Part shown: in pieces, positions 47,985 to 57,412 of the stretch | Layout of the letters: every line of letters starts with the position of its first letter | Position numbering within the stretch: the first letter of the stretch is position 1 | Source: Vagococcus xieshaowenii | GTDB lineage: Bacteria; Bacillota; Bacilli; Lactobacillales; Vagococcaceae | Assembly (NCBI RefSeq): GCF_004792515.1 | Contig: NZ_CP038865.1 | Location: forward strand, 1,154,770-1,218,769 | DNA length: 64,000 nucleotides | Direction of reading: 5' to 3' | Program-made: the position numbers and the translations under genes | The notes under the pieces: model-generated | The model's database searches: none | What the model was told of the DNA's origin: nothing | The model's input: only the letters and a program-made list of their open reading frames with translations

Positions 47985-48803
47985 ATGACTGAATATTTTA
48001 AATTAAGCAATGAATTAAACATTCCCAAAGTTGGATTAGGTACTTGGCAAGTAAAAAACAATGAAGAAGCAAGTAATGCCGTCACCATCGCCTTAAAAAA
48101 CGGTTACCGTTTAATTGATACTGCTGCTATTTATCAAAATGAAGAAGCAGTAGGTCTTGGTATCAAAGCATCCGGCATCGCTCGTGAAGATATTTTTGTT
48201 ACTAGTAAAGTTTGGAATTCTGATCAAGGATATGATACAACGATTCAAGCCTGTAAAGATAGTTTGGCACGTTTACAACTTGATTATTTAGATTTATATC
48301 TCATTCACTGGCCAACAGCAGGTAAATATGTTGAAACTTGGCGCGCTATGGAAACTCTTTATAAAGAAGGTTTAGTTAAGGCAATTGGTGTCTCAAATTT
48401 CCATCAACATCATTTAGAAGATGTGTTAGAGATCGCGACTATTGTTCCTATGGTTAACCAAATTGAATTACATCCTGAATTAAGCCAAGAAGAATTAGTT
48501 AATTATTGTAAAGCTAAAGGCATTGTTGTTGAAGCATACTCACCTTTAGCACATGGAAAATTACTTAACCATCCTACTATAGAAGAAATAGCCTCTAATA
48601 AAGGCAAATCGATTGCCCAAATTATTTTACGATGGATTATTCAACGAGACATTATTGCACTTCCAAAATCCATCACAGAATCACGTATTATTGAAAATGG
48701 AGAAATTTTTGATTTTAAACTGACAGATGAAGAAATGAATATAATGAATAGTTTAAATACAAATACTCGAGTAAGTGCTGATCCCGATAATTTCGACTTT
48801 TAG
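47985..48803 (+). CDS. Aldo/keto reductase (2,5-diketo-D-gluconate reductase type)
   Basis: This is a 272-residue aldo/keto reductase of the AKR5 type. GYRLIDTAAIYQNEEAVG holds the catalytic Asp and Tyr, VTSKVWNSDQGYD the Lys, and YLIHWPTAGKY the His. LPKSITESRIIENG marks the NADP site. AAAGGAGAG precedes the ATG. It reads into its own terminator and is transcribed opposite to its neighbours. Confidence 0.93.
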   Translation: MTEYFKLSNELNIPKVGLGTWQVKNNEEASNAVTIALKNGYRLIDTAAIYQNEEAVGLGIKASGIAREDIFVTSKVWNSDQGYDTTIQACKDSLARLQLDYLDLYLIHWPTAGKYVETWRAMETLYKEGLVKAIGVSNFHQHHLEDVLEIATIVPMVNQIELHPELSQEELVNYCKAKGIVVEAYSPLAHGKLLNHPTIEEIASNKGKSIAQIILRWIIQRDIIALPKSITESRIIENGEIFDFKLTDEEMNIMNSLNTNTRVSADPDNFDF

Positions 48804-48823
48804 TTATAAATTAGCAGCTAACA

Positions 48824-48870
48824 AAATCCGTCTCTTTCATGTTTTAGTAGCATGAAAGAGACGGATTTTT
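48824..48870 (+). terminator. Terminator of the plus-strand aldo/keto reductase
   Basis: AATCCGTCTCTTTCATG pairs with CATGAAAGAGACGGATT around a short loop, then TTTATTTT. The remainder to 49121 is AT-rich with no visible gene. Confidence 0.9.
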
Positions 48871-49121
48871 ATTTTAATATTAAACATATCCTTTTCCATC
48901 TTTTCCCTAAGAAAAATTCCAAACGATTAAAAAAAGATCCAGTAAGAAGACAAAAAAGACCCCCTACCGAAAAATATTCACCCATCTTGAAAATTGGCAC
49001 ACTACTCCTTAGTGGAGCAATTTGAATGCAGTTTCAACAAATAGGCTTAGTTTTTCAATAGAAGATCCCTCATTTAGTTTATTTCTTTAGATTAGCACGT
49101 AGTTAATTAGTAAGCTAAAAA

Positions 49122-49304
49122 TTATTTTTCAAACTTATCCTTAACATCTTCGACTTTATCTTTCACTTCTGATGCCACTTCTTTTACTTTCCCAACTGCT
49201 TGATCTACCAATCCTTCTGCTTTTTGTTTATCATTCCCTGTAATATCTCCTGCAACTTCTTTAGCTTTACCCTTTAATTTATCTACTGTCCCTCTATCTG
49301 TCAT
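49122..49304 (-). CDS. CsbD-family stress protein
   Basis: This is a 60-residue, very hydrophilic Lys/Asp/Glu-rich protein with the CsbD pattern (KLKGKAKEVAGDITGNDKQKAEG). CsbD-like proteins are induced by general stress; no biochemical role is established. It sits 23 bp after the GlsB-like gene, so the pair is probably one stress operon. AGGAATCATC precedes the ATG. Confidence 0.9.
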   Translation of the reverse strand: MTDRGTVDKLKGKAKEVAGDITGNDKQKAEGLVDQAVGKVKEVASEVKDKVEDVKDKFEK

Positions 49305-49327
49305 GATGATTCCTCCATTTCTTCTAT

Positions 49328-49573
49328 TTATGATTTACGTCCTGTAAAGAAAGAAACAACCGCAACTAAGATAACGGCACCTACAATGGAAGGGATCAAT
49401 GCCATTCCAGCAAGCGATGGTCCCCACGAACCTAATATAGATTGTCCAATTGAGCTACCTATCAATCCTGCGATAACATTAACTATCCACCCCATTGATT
49501 GACCTTTATTAGTTATTCCACCTGCAATTGCTCCGATGATACCACCTACAATTAATGACCAAACAAGCCCCAT
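49328..49573 (-). CDS. GlsB/YeaQ/YmgE-family membrane stress protein
   Basis: This is an 81-residue membrane protein with three Gly-rich helices. LIVGGIIGAIAGGITNKG is the family signature (transglycosylase-associated protein domain). It likely responds to envelope or general stress together with the CsbD-like gene downstream. AGGAGGGATATT precedes the ATG. Confidence 0.92.
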   Translation of the reverse strand: MGLVWSLIVGGIIGAIAGGITNKGQSMGWIVNVIAGLIGSSIGQSILGSWGPSLAGMALIPSIVGAVILVAVVSFFTGRKS

Positions 49574-49710
49574 AATATCCCTCCTATTTCCTCAAATTAA
49601 ACGTGAATATTGGCGTTTATCTATCCTAACTATATATTCATTTTACCCTCATTAAGAATGAAAACGCAAACATTTAGCTTTTAATCGATACATAATATTA
49701 AAATGTGTAT

Positions 49711-49753
49711 ATAAAAACCAGAAGAATTGAATTCACAACACTTCTGGTTTTTA
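49711..49753 (-). terminator. Terminator of the sugar operon (after gnd)
   Basis: AAAACCAGAAG/CTTCTGGTTTT arms (49714-49724 and 49741-49751) with a T-rich tail on the minus strand. Confidence 0.88.
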
Positions 49754-49765
49754 TATTATTAATCA

Positions 49766-51169
49766 TTAATACCAATTAGCATGAAAATCGCCTGGCATAT
49801 CGACTCTTTTAAACGTGTGTGCGCCAAAATAATCTCTTTGTGCTTGAATAATATTAGCAGGTAATTGAGCACTGCGATAAGAATCATAATAAGAAATAGC
49901 TGAACTTAATGTTGGCACAGGAATTCCTGATGCAATTGCTAAATTTGCTACCTCTCTTGCAGATTCTTGATAACGTTTCGTGATATCGATAAAGTATTCA
50001 TCTAACAATAAATTATCTAATTCAGGATTACGTTCATAGGCCTCTGTAATTTTTTGTAAGAATCGGGCACGAATGATGCAACCTTCACGAAATATTTGAG
50101 CAATTTCGCCAAAATTCAACTGCCAATTGTACGTTTCACTAGCCACTTTATATTGGGCAAACCCTTGAGCATAGCTCATGATCTTACTGAAATATAACGC
50201 TTGTCTAATTTTTTCGACCAATTCATCATTATCTTTGTCTTCTACAATTGTTGGGCCAAATAATAACTTACTAGCAATGACTCGCTCGTCTTTTATCGTA
50301 GAAATGTATCGTGCAAAAACGGCTTCAGTAACCAGAGGTAACGCTACACCTAAATCTAATGCACTCTGACTTGTCCATTTACCTGTTCCCTTGTTACCTG
50401 CACTATCTAAAATCATTTCAACTAACGGCTGTTGTGCCTTTTCGTCTTGTTTAGTTAATAAGTTAGAGGTGATTTCAATTAGGAAGCTATCCAATTCTCC
50501 CTCATTCCATTCTTTAAAAATATCGGCAGTTGACTCTATTGAGACACCCCTTAATTTACGAAGTAAGTCATAAGACTCAGCAATTAGCTGCATATCGCCG
50601 TATTCAATCCCATTATGAACCATCTTAACAAAGTGACCCGCGCCATCTCCACCCATATAAGCGACACAAGGTTTCCCATCTGTTGCCTTTGCAGCGATTT
50701 TTTCTAACATTGGGGCAATTAAACGATAGGCTTCTTCTTCTCCTCCTGGCATCAAAGCAGGTCCTTTTAATGCACCTTCTTCGCCACCAGAGACACCCAT
50801 TCCAATAAAATGAATACCAGAATCAGCTAATTCCTTATGACGTCTTCTAGTATCTTGGAAGAATGTATTACCGCCATCTACTAAGATATCCCCTTTTTCT
50901 AAAAATGGAAGAAGTTGATTGATCATTTGATCGGTAGGATTTCCTGCTTGGACCATCAAAATAATACGTCGAGGTGTTTCTAAGTTATTAACAAATTCCT
51001 CTATGTCATAAGCCGCCCATAGATTTTTATCTGAATTTTCTTCAATGACTAATTTTGTTTTTTCTGCTGTTCGGTTATAAATCGCCACATGATAGCCTTT
51101 GCTTTCAATGTTTAAAGCTAAATTTTTTCCCATAACCGCCATACCGACTACACCAACTTGTTGTTTCAT
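49766..51169 (-). CDS. gnd: 6-phosphogluconate dehydrogenase, decarboxylating
   Basis: Gnd converts 6-phosphogluconate to ribulose-5-phosphate with NADP reduction and CO2 release. The 467 residues have the Rossmann start [16 protein letters not shown], the substrate motif [20 protein letters not shown], catalytic Lys/His in [16 protein letters not shown], and the C-terminal [14 protein letters not shown]. The start overlaps the Gfo/Idh gene end by 4 nt. Being last in a PTS operon suggests that the imported sugar is turned into 6-phosphogluconate. Confidence 0.97.
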   Translation of the reverse strand: MKQQVGVVGMAVMGKNLALNIESKGYHVAIYNRTAEKTKLVIEENSDKNLWAAYDIEEFVNNLETPRRIILMVQAGNPTDQMINQLLPFLEKGDILVDGGNTFFQDTRRRHKELADSGIHFIGMGVSGGEEGALKGPALMPGGEEEAYRLIAPMLEKIAAKATDGKPCVAYMGGDGAGHFVKMVHNGIEYGDMQLIAESYDLLRKLRGVSIESTADIFKEWNEGELDSFLIEITSNLLTKQDEKAQQPLVEMILDSAGNKGTGKWTSQSALDLGVALPLVTEAVFARYISTIKDERVIASKLLFGPTIVEDKDNDELVEKIRQALYFSKIMSYAQGFAQYKVASETYNWQLNFGEIAQIFREGCIIRARFLQKITEAYERNPELDNLLLDEYFIDITKRYQESAREVANLAIASGIPVPTLSSAISYYDSYRSAQLPANIIQAQRDYFGAHTFKRVDMPGDFHANWY

Positions 51170-52155
51170 ACGCTTCTATCCTCTTTTTCTATAAACTTAG
51201 GTAATTGCTCTTTATAAATAGCGTTTACAATTTGACTCGCTTTAATTGAAATAGCTGGCGTCATAATAGGACTCGTCTGTTTATTTTGTAAAAGACACTC
51301 ATTAACATGATTGATTTCAAATAAAAATTCTGATTTCATTGGAAATTTTTTGTTAATGGTTTCTTTGTCGTATAACTCAACTTGACAGTTATCTGATTTC
51401 CAGAAATTAGGAATCGTTATCTTTCCTTTTTCGCCATATATTTCTATTCTACTATCCACCACGATATCTTTACTAATTAAAATACTGACCATTGTTTGTT
51501 CGCCAATTCTACCGTTAATTACTACACCATCGTCAGAAATAGGTGGCTTAATCGTCATGACGCCTTTGATATCTGTGAAAGCTTCACCAAATGTTGATAA
51601 AATAAATTCAAGTGCATAAGTGCCTGCACCATTTAGAATGCCACCACCATTATCTAGGGATTTAAACCATTCTCCACGTTTAGCTCCCGTATGACAACTA
51701 ATAATATTTACCCACTGGATGTTACCAAGTACTTGATCATCAATCAATTCTTTAACGTATTGATGAACCGGTAAAAAGACTGATTTTTGAGCTTCCATTA
51801 GAAAGACATTATTTTTTTCAGCGAGATCGAACAATTCTATGACTTCTTCTGGATGACTACAAATTGGTTTTTCACATAAGACATTTTTTCTTTTATTTAA
51901 GGCTTCCTTTGCAACTTCATAATGGCCGCCATTGTAATTTGCAATATAGATGACATCTACTTCTGGGTCATCCATAATTTCAGAATAACTACCGTAATAA
52001 TTAGGGATAGATAATTCTTCAGAAAATTCTTTAGCTTTTTGAATCGAACGTCCCGCAATGGCCACCACTTCACCATGCTCGCTTTGTCGAACGCCTTCAA
52101 CAAAACGTGGCACGATGGTAGCTGTACTGACAATACCATAGTTTACTTTTTTCAT
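51166..52155 (-). CDS. Gfo/Idh/MocA-family oxidoreductase
   Basis: This NAD(P)-dependent sugar dehydrogenase has 329 residues: an N-terminal Rossmann domain with [19 protein letters not shown] (an unusual, Gly-poor nucleotide loop), the family motif [14 protein letters not shown] with the catalytic Lys, and the C-terminal alpha/beta domain. It is placed between PTS EIIC and gnd, so it likely acts on the phosphorylated sugar. The substrate is unknown. Confidence 0.9.
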   Translation of the reverse strand: MKKVNYGIVSTATIVPRFVEGVRQSEHGEVVAIAGRSIQKAKEFSEELSIPNYYGSYSEIMDDPEVDVIYIANYNGGHYEVAKEALNKRKNVLCEKPICSHPEEVIELFDLAEKNNVFLMEAQKSVFLPVHQYVKELIDDQVLGNIQWVNIISCHTGAKRGEWFKSLDNGGGILNGAGTYALEFILSTFGEAFTDIKGVMTIKPPISDDGVVINGRIGEQTMVSILISKDIVVDSRIEIYGEKGKITIPNFWKSDNCQVELYDKETINKKFPMKSEFLFEINHVNECLLQNKQTSPIMTPAISIKASQIVNAIYKEQLPKFIEKEDRSV

Positions 52156-52169
52156 ATTCTTGCTCCTTT

Positions 52170-53279
52170 TTATCTAGCAGGCATTAATCCGAAAAATTTT
52201 CTTTGTTTCGTTTCATAAGCTAATACTTCTGCTGGTTGTAATGGTTTCTTAATTGTTGCATAAATTAAACCGGTAACCACTGAACCTATCAACCAAGCTG
52301 AGATAAACCCTAGAGGATTCGTCATCATAGGAATAACAAACACGCCCCCATGTACCGCTGGTGATTCAGTTTTAAATAACATTCCTAAGCCACCTGTTAG
52401 TGCTGCTCCTGGAATTGTTGAACAAAGTACGCGAATTGGATCTTGCATAGCAAAAGGAATTGCTGCTTCAGTAATATAACAGAATGAAAGTGGTACTGCT
52501 GCTTTAGCATTTTCAATGTCTGCCTGTGTAAATTTTTTCTTATTGAAGAATACGGCTAAAGCCATACCAAGTGGTGGTGTCATTCCCGCTGCCATTTTTG
52601 CTGCTGTTGATGCATAGTTTCCTTGTGCATTCAAGGCTGTGGCAAAAGATGAGGCAATCTTGGTAATCGGACCACCAAAGTCTACTCCCCAGAAACCACC
52701 TAACACTGAACCAAAGATGAATTTAGAACCACCTTGTAATGAATTCAGGAAATCTTCAATAACTTTAGTGAATAATGCAATGGGAGCACCTAAAACGAAT
52801 TGGAATAATGCCCCTACTGTTAATGTTACAAATACTGGAATAATTAAAATTGGCACCATTCCTGTTAACCAACTTGGCACTTTCCATGTTTTAATCCATT
52901 TAACCATGTAACCAATTAAAAACCCACCAAGCATCCCACCAATAAACCCTGCTTTAATCTCTTGAGAAAGCAACCCAATCGCAAGGGCTGGTGCAATGGC
53001 TGGACGATTACCTATTGTATAGGCAATACCCGCACATAAAACTGGCACCGCAAACAGCATCGCTTCAACACCAATAAAGTTGATTTTATACGCAAACGTA
53101 CCAATCATATCTGGATTAGTGGCAATATCATACCCACCAATTGCTTTACCTATGGCTGTAATAATTCCTCCTGCCACAATGACAGGAATCATATAGGACA
53201 CACCGGTCATGAAAGAATTCTTCATTTGCGTGGTCCATTTAACCTTTACTTGCTTTTTCTTTCTTTCAATTTTAGCCAT
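52170..53279 (-). CDS. PTS system fructose-like IIC component
   Basis: EIIC is the membrane channel of a fructose-family PTS. The 369 residues have about ten helices, a basic N-terminal tail, and family motifs GGFLIGYMVKW, FGGPITKIASSFA and the GGVFVIPMMTNP region. IIB is encoded as a separate gene 1 nt upstream and IIA as another, so the system is split into three proteins. Substrate not determined by sequence. Confidence 0.93.
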   Translation of the reverse strand: MAKIERKKKQVKVKWTTQMKNSFMTGVSYMIPVIVAGGIITAIGKAIGGYDIATNPDMIGTFAYKINFIGVEAMLFAVPVLCAGIAYTIGNRPAIAPALAIGLLSQEIKAGFIGGMLGGFLIGYMVKWIKTWKVPSWLTGMVPILIIPVFVTLTVGALFQFVLGAPIALFTKVIEDFLNSLQGGSKFIFGSVLGGFWGVDFGGPITKIASSFATALNAQGNYASTAAKMAAGMTPPLGMALAVFFNKKKFTQADIENAKAAVPLSFCYITEAAIPFAMQDPIRVLCSTIPGAALTGGLGMLFKTESPAVHGGVFVIPMMTNPLGFISAWLIGSVVTGLIYATIKKPLQPAEVLAYETKQRKFFGLMPAR

Positions 53280-53587
53280 TAAGAAATCGCCTCCATAACC
53301 TCTTCTATAATGCCATTAGCATCTTTCACAGCCTCTTGAACGCCACATTCTAACGTTGGTAATGAATCAAAACGATCTGAATCTCTTATAGAAACATCTG
53401 ATGCGATAATTGCTGCATCTGCTTGTGCAATATCTGCATCTGTAATCACATTTTCTGGCCCTTGAGCTCCTTGTGTTTCAATTTTAATCGTAATGCCTTT
53501 GCTTTCAGCTGCCTTTTTCAAATTTGCTGCCGCCATGTATGTATGGGCGATTCCTACTGGACAACTCGTAACTGCGACTATTTTCAT
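53279..53587 (-). CDS. PTS system fructose-like IIB component
   Basis: This cytosolic phosphocarrier passes phosphate from IIA to the sugar. The 102 residues hold the IIB signature VAVTSCPVGIAHTYMAA with the phosphorylated Cys8. Its TAA overlaps the EIIC start. AGGAGGAAATTATA precedes the ATG. Confidence 0.94.
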   Translation of the reverse strand: MKIVAVTSCPVGIAHTYMAAANLKKAAESKGITIKIETQGAQGPENVITDADIAQADAAIIASDVSIRDSDRFDSLPTLECGVQEAVKDANGIIEEVMEAIS

Positions 53588-53621
53588 TATAATTTCCTCC
53601 TGAATGTATATGATTTATTTT

Positions 53622-54065
53622 TTATTCAAATATTTGGTAAACGTCTTCAATTGTTTGTGCAGCATATAAATTTTCTCTAAATTCATCGTCTACTAATTTC
53701 ATTGAAAGACCCGATAATAACGATAAAAACTCACTATTTTCATCTTTAGGAACCGCTAACATAATGATGAACTCTACTGGTTGATCATCTAGTGACTCCC
53801 ATTTGATTTTCTTTTCTAAATGAATCAAAGAGAAACATGTTTTCTTAACGCCTGCACTTCTAGCATGAGGAATGGCTAATCCCATTCCCATTCCAGTGGC
53901 TGTTTCAGCTTCTCTTGCGTATACATCTTTTAGATACTGTTCTTTGTCTGACAAGTAGCCGTTCTCATTCATCAAATCAACGATTTTTTCGATTGCTTCT
54001 TCTTTTGTATCACTTTTAAAAGAGAATTTAACTAGTTCTGGTTCCAACATTTCTTTAATATCCAT
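53622..54065 (-). CDS. PTS system fructose-type IIA component
   Basis: IIA receives phosphate from HPr on the His of MGLAIPHARSAGV. From ATG 54065 the protein has 147 residues, which fits the PTS_EIIA type-2 family. I prefer this start because ATAGGAGTTGTGTA lies just before it; the longer frame starting at 54122 overlaps the regulator gene and has no ribosome site. It follows the regulator gene with a 13-bp gap. Confidence 0.92.
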   Translation of the reverse strand: MDIKEMLEPELVKFSFKSDTKEEAIEKIVDLMNENGYLSDKEQYLKDVYAREAETATGMGMGLAIPHARSAGVKKTCFSLIHLEKKIKWESLDDQPVEFIIMLAVPKDENSEFLSLLSGLSMKLVDDEFRENLYAAQTIEDVYQIFE

Positions 54066-54078
54066 TACACAACTCCTA

Positions 54079-55995
54079 TTATGCAAGAATGCTTTCAATA
54101 ATTTCAGCGCTCTGTGCATCAATTATTTTTTTTATTTTTTTTGAATCTTGAGAAATCGTTAATAGTTCGCTAAAAATATCAGTAAATTGATTTTTACTCT
54201 TTGTACTTAAGGCTAGAAGGAAGACAATTTGAACAGATTCTTTTCCCCATTTAATTGGCTTATTTAGCGTGATACAGACAATCCCTTCTTTTTTGATTGC
54301 ATCATTACTTGCATGAGGAATGGCTATTTTATTCCCGATTGCTGTAGGCGAAATATCTTCTCTTTCTATCACTTTTTCATAGAAATCTTCTGTTACACAT
54401 TGACTATTTTCTAGAAGCGTGACAGCTGCTTTGATTGCTTCTTCAACCGTTTTAGCATTGATCTTTGTTTCTATTAATTCTGTTGTGACAAATTGGCTTA
54501 AAACTGATTGACTCTGCTTTGAAATATCCAACGCATTCATGATGTTTTTTTGTTCCATTTGATTTAACAGTGGACTAACTTGAATCACTTTTTTCCCGTT
54601 CACTTCTAATGGGACTGTTGTAATAATTAGATCACTCGCATAACTGTCAAAGTCGGTGCCAACACTAGATACCGTGTCTAAAACTTCTATATAATTACCA
54701 AATAATTGTTCTACTTTTGCTTTAATGAAATTACTCATGCCAATACCTGAGGCACAGACAATTAATAATTTCTTTTTCTTATATTTCAGTTGTTCTAATC
54801 TCGTGATTGCCGCCTCGATATGCATGGCGATATAAGCAATGTCTTCTTCTTTAATCTTGTAGCCGTATGCCGTTTCGATTTTCACTACTAATTCAATGGC
54901 CATTTCAAACGATTCACCGTAAACAGATTTCATTTGTTCAAGCCAGGGATTCGAAATAGTTATTCCATAGTAAGCCCTATTTAATAAAGGTTTCAAATGC
55001 ATTAACAAACTTTTGATGAAATACTTATCTTCATGCAAATTATAAGAATAATGACTTTCTATTTCCTTTAACCATTCTAATAACTGAGCGTCTAACACTT
55101 CATCCACGAAATATTGATTGAGTTCGTGCTCATTCAAACTTACTTTACTGGCCTTTGCACTTAAAAAATGAATAGTAAAAAAGGCAATTTCAGCTATTGG
55201 GAGTGTCACACTAAATTTATTTTCCAATTTTTTTGTATAACTATCGGCTACTTTCCAATCATGTGTCTCTTTTAATTTATGAATTTCTTTGTCATCAATT
55301 TGTACTAGCTGTTTTTCTTTCATTCTTAGAAGGGCAACCATTGTATAAATCAACACGTCATAATAAGTGTTATCTGAGAGCAAAAGCTTATATTCTTTTA
55401 TTGTGTCATCTAAACATGCTTGAACACTTTTTATTTCTATATTAGGAATGGTTTGTTGAATTTGAATCAAGTAATTAGTTTGATTTTGTTTCTGAATCTT
55501 CTTTTTGGTCAAATAGACCATCAAATTTCGTTTACTTTCTTCTTTTCCCTTTAATGAGATTCCTTTTCTTAATTCTTTCATTAGCTGTATGTCAAAACCT
55601 TTTAAATAGTCTTCAACTTCTATCAATTCCCGATGAACCGCACTAGAACTTGAATAAGTTTTGTCAGCTAATACTTTAATCGATATAGGCTCACTACTTT
55701 TTAACAAAATAGTGATTAAACTAATCGTCAGTGAATCTAAAATAGGTTCTTGGATATAACTCATTAATTTGTCCAAATCTTTTTCGTCACATTTGAGCCA
55801 CATACCTTTTCCAGTTTTTGTTTGTATCTTAAACGGCTCACCTTCAAAGGTATCGTTGATCAATTTAATGGAAGTTTTTATCGTTCGCTCGCTACACCCC
55901 ACAATTTCAGCTAATTTAGTTGTTGTGATTATTTCTTCCCTATTAAGTAGTAAATAATCTAATATTTTCTTTTCCCTAGATAGTAACACTGTCAT
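54079..55995 (-). CDS. BglG/MtlR-type regulator with PRDs, EIIB-like and EIIA-like domains
   Basis: This regulator senses PTS activity by phosphorylation. Domains in order: HTH (about 1-60, ATTKLAEIVGCSERTIKTSI-like), a second winged helix (about 80-150), two PRDs (about 180-400), an EIIB-like domain with LLIVCASGIGMSNFIK, and an EIIA-like domain with AIGNKIAIPHASND. The DNA-binding head makes it an activator (MtlR/LicR style), not an RNA antiterminator. It heads the PTS operon it presumably controls. The exact start is unsure: GGAAGG lies 2 bp before ATG 55995 and 8 bp before GTG 55989, so the GTG may be used. Confidence 0.93.
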   Translation of the reverse strand: MTVLLSREKKILDYLLLNREEIITTTKLAEIVGCSERTIKTSIKLINDTFEGEPFKIQTKTGKGMWLKCDEKDLDKLMSYIQEPILDSLTISLITILLKSSEPISIKVLADKTYSSSSAVHRELIEVEDYLKGFDIQLMKELRKGISLKGKEESKRNLMVYLTKKKIQKQNQTNYLIQIQQTIPNIEIKSVQACLDDTIKEYKLLLSDNTYYDVLIYTMVALLRMKEKQLVQIDDKEIHKLKETHDWKVADSYTKKLENKFSVTLPIAEIAFFTIHFLSAKASKVSLNEHELNQYFVDEVLDAQLLEWLKEIESHYSYNLHEDKYFIKSLLMHLKPLLNRAYYGITISNPWLEQMKSVYGESFEMAIELVVKIETAYGYKIKEEDIAYIAMHIEAAITRLEQLKYKKKKLLIVCASGIGMSNFIKAKVEQLFGNYIEVLDTVSSVGTDFDSYASDLIITTVPLEVNGKKVIQVSPLLNQMEQKNIMNALDISKQSQSVLSQFVTTELIETKINAKTVEEAIKAAVTLLENSQCVTEDFYEKVIEREDISPTAIGNKIAIPHASNDAIKKEGIVCITLNKPIKWGKESVQIVFLLALSTKSKNQFTDIFSELLTISQDSKKIKKIIDAQSAEIIESILA

Positions 55996-56035
55996 CACCT
56001 TCCAAAGCCATAATCATCTTGATTACAAGTTAATT

Positions 56036-56049
56036 GTAAAACGCTTTCT
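56036..56049. promoter_or_regulatory. cre-like CcpA site upstream of the PTS regulator
   Basis: GTAAAACGCTTTCT keeps the core AAAACGCTTTC of the classic CcpA site TGAAAACGCTTTCA. It lies 40-55 bp upstream of the regulator start, so catabolite repression of the sugar operon is plausible. The rest of 56050-56289 is AT-rich with no visible gene. Confidence 0.45.
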
Positions 56050-56289
56050 TTACTTTGTTAATTCCATAAATCTCACTAATATAGTGCAACATGCTAATTT
56101 TAATAACTAATATTATTTAAATAACTTATCAAATGAGAAAACACCTATTATATTATAGCCTAGTTTATCAATAGAAAAACAAAAACATCGTAACTATTTG
56201 TTATATTAATAAGATTCAGCGCATTCTTAAAACGAATTTTAAGACATCGTTAAGTAATAAGAGATTTTATCGTTTTCTCTTTAAATATA

Positions 56290-56325
56290 AAAATAGGATG
56301 AAGCCTAAGCATCATCCTATTTTTA
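56290..56325 (-). terminator. Terminator of the DUF2871 gene
   Basis: AAAATAGGATGATGC-type arms around a short loop then TTTTTA on the minus strand, ending near 56290. Confidence 0.88.
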
Positions 56326-56334
56326 TTGCACTCT

Positions 56335-56745
56335 TTATTTTTCTAATTTTGAAACGGCAGAAAATAGCACATTAAACAAAAAGCCAAGACCAATTGTTAG
56401 AGAAATATGTCCTAAGCCTGCTATACCGGAAAGTGCTGGAGAACTTTCATATCCCATCACACTCATGGTACCGTGAACTAACATAATCGTTAAGGTCATA
56501 CCTAATCCCGTTTGGTAAAAGGCATAGAACTTCTTGTAATTCTTTTCTTGTGTAATATGAAAGTTTTTTTCAAGTAATAACACAATTAAAAAGAACAACA
56601 TACCTAACGTAAAAGTATGCGTATGTAACCCAGCTAATTGCGTAGGCCCTTCGTAATCAAAAATTTTAGTCATTTCTCGGTAAAACACACCAAAAAATAA
56701 ACCTGTAATCATATAAATCATACTAACTCGAACTAATTTCTTCAT
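56335..56745 (-). CDS. DUF2871-family membrane protein
   Basis: This is a 136-residue protein with four membrane helices. The motif LAGLHTHTFTLGMLFFLIVLL, with paired His in helix 2, and HGTMSVMGYESSPALSGIAGLGH, match by eye the DUF2871 family (heme/copper-like His pattern, role unknown). AAGGAGTTTTATTA precedes the ATG. It is monocistronic with its own terminator. Confidence 0.82.
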   Translation of the reverse strand: MKKLVRVSMIYMITGLFFGVFYREMTKIFDYEGPTQLAGLHTHTFTLGMLFFLIVLLLEKNFHITQEKNYKKFYAFYQTGLGMTLTIMLVHGTMSVMGYESSPALSGIAGLGHISLTIGLGFLFNVLFSAVSKLEK

Positions 56746-56816
56746 TAATAAAACTCCTTCATAATTTATAGCATCGTTATATTATATATTAAATTGATGG
56801 TGAAATAAAATGAAAT

Positions 56817-56906
56817 TTAATCATCTATTTTTAGAGTAATCGAATCAGTATTCATCTTAAATAATACTATATCACCGGATTCGATAATATCCCTATCTGC
56901 TGAAAA
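56817..56906 (-). pseudogene. Possible C-terminal gene fragment
   Basis: An open frame without start, ADRDIIESGDIVLFKMNTD then SITLKIDD and TAA at 56817, is preceded by no upstream coding signal. The pattern (E-S-G-D-I-V-L) resembles C-terminal strands of DNA-binding or peptidase domains, but too little remains to name it. It sits in the 503-bp gap 56746-57248. Confidence 0.2.
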
Positions 56907-56980
56907 TCAACCATATCCCTCAATATACTGGGCTAACTTTTCAATTAGCATGATACTTTAACTTCATTTTTAAAAATAAA

Positions 56981-57089
56981 CTAAGTTTCATTATTAACCA
57001 GAATTGCCATGCCAACTACTGTAACCACACCAGCTGTCCCTTTAATAGCTTTTTCTAATTTTTTTCTGTTAAACTGGTTTTCTAGCCAA
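56981..57089 (-). pseudogene. Possible small cationic hydrophobic peptide gene, frameshifted
   Basis: AGGTGG (57098-57103) lies 8 bp before TTG 57087-57089, which reads LARKPV and then stops. In the next frame the sequence continues FNRKKLEKAIKGTAGVVTVV then GMAILVNNET and TAG. An extended -10 (TGGTATAAT, minus strand) lies at 57144-57152. It could be a broken small membrane peptide such as a toxin or bacteriocin; this is speculative. Confidence 0.22.
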
Positions 57090-57188
57090 TAGATTCACCA
57101 CCTAAATTATTTAGTCTCATTTTTATGATAATATTTGATATTAATTATACCATATTAGTACGTCTAACTAGGAAGCTGAACGTAATCT

Positions 57189-57225
57189 AAAAAAAGAGCA
57201 AAGCACGTTTGTGTCTTACTCTTCT
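57189..57225 (-). terminator. Terminator of the 57249-57389 ORF / YitT unit
   Basis: AAGAGTAAGACAC pairs with GTGCTTTGCTCTT (with G.T pairs) and is followed by T7 on the minus strand. Confidence 0.75.
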
Positions 57226-57248
57226 AACAATTATTTAACTATCATTAA

Positions 57249-57389
57249 TTACTTCTTAGAAAATAACTCTTTAACTTCTTCCGGTAGTATTCCCATAAAG
57301 TAATCTTCGATATTATCCCAAAACAAAACTGAAAAGTTTTCAATTCTATCAGACATCTTGTAAAATCGTGTTCTTATAAAAGTCACCAT
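57249..57389 (-). CDS. Small ORF (46 aa) downstream of the YitT gene
   Basis: ATG 57389 to TAA 57249 gives 46 residues (MVTFIRTRFYKMSDRIENFS at the start, GILPEEVKELFSKK at the end), amphipathic and with aromatic residues. It lies 23 bp after the YitT stop and just before a good terminator, so it is transcribed with YitT. The ribosome site is weak, so it may be a real small gene or the remnant of a longer one. I do not recognise it. Confidence 0.35.
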   Translation of the reverse strand: MVTFIRTRFYKMSDRIENFSVLFWDNIEDYFMGILPEEVKELFSKK

Positions 57390-57412
57390 ATGACTAATGG
57401 ACCGATTTAATG

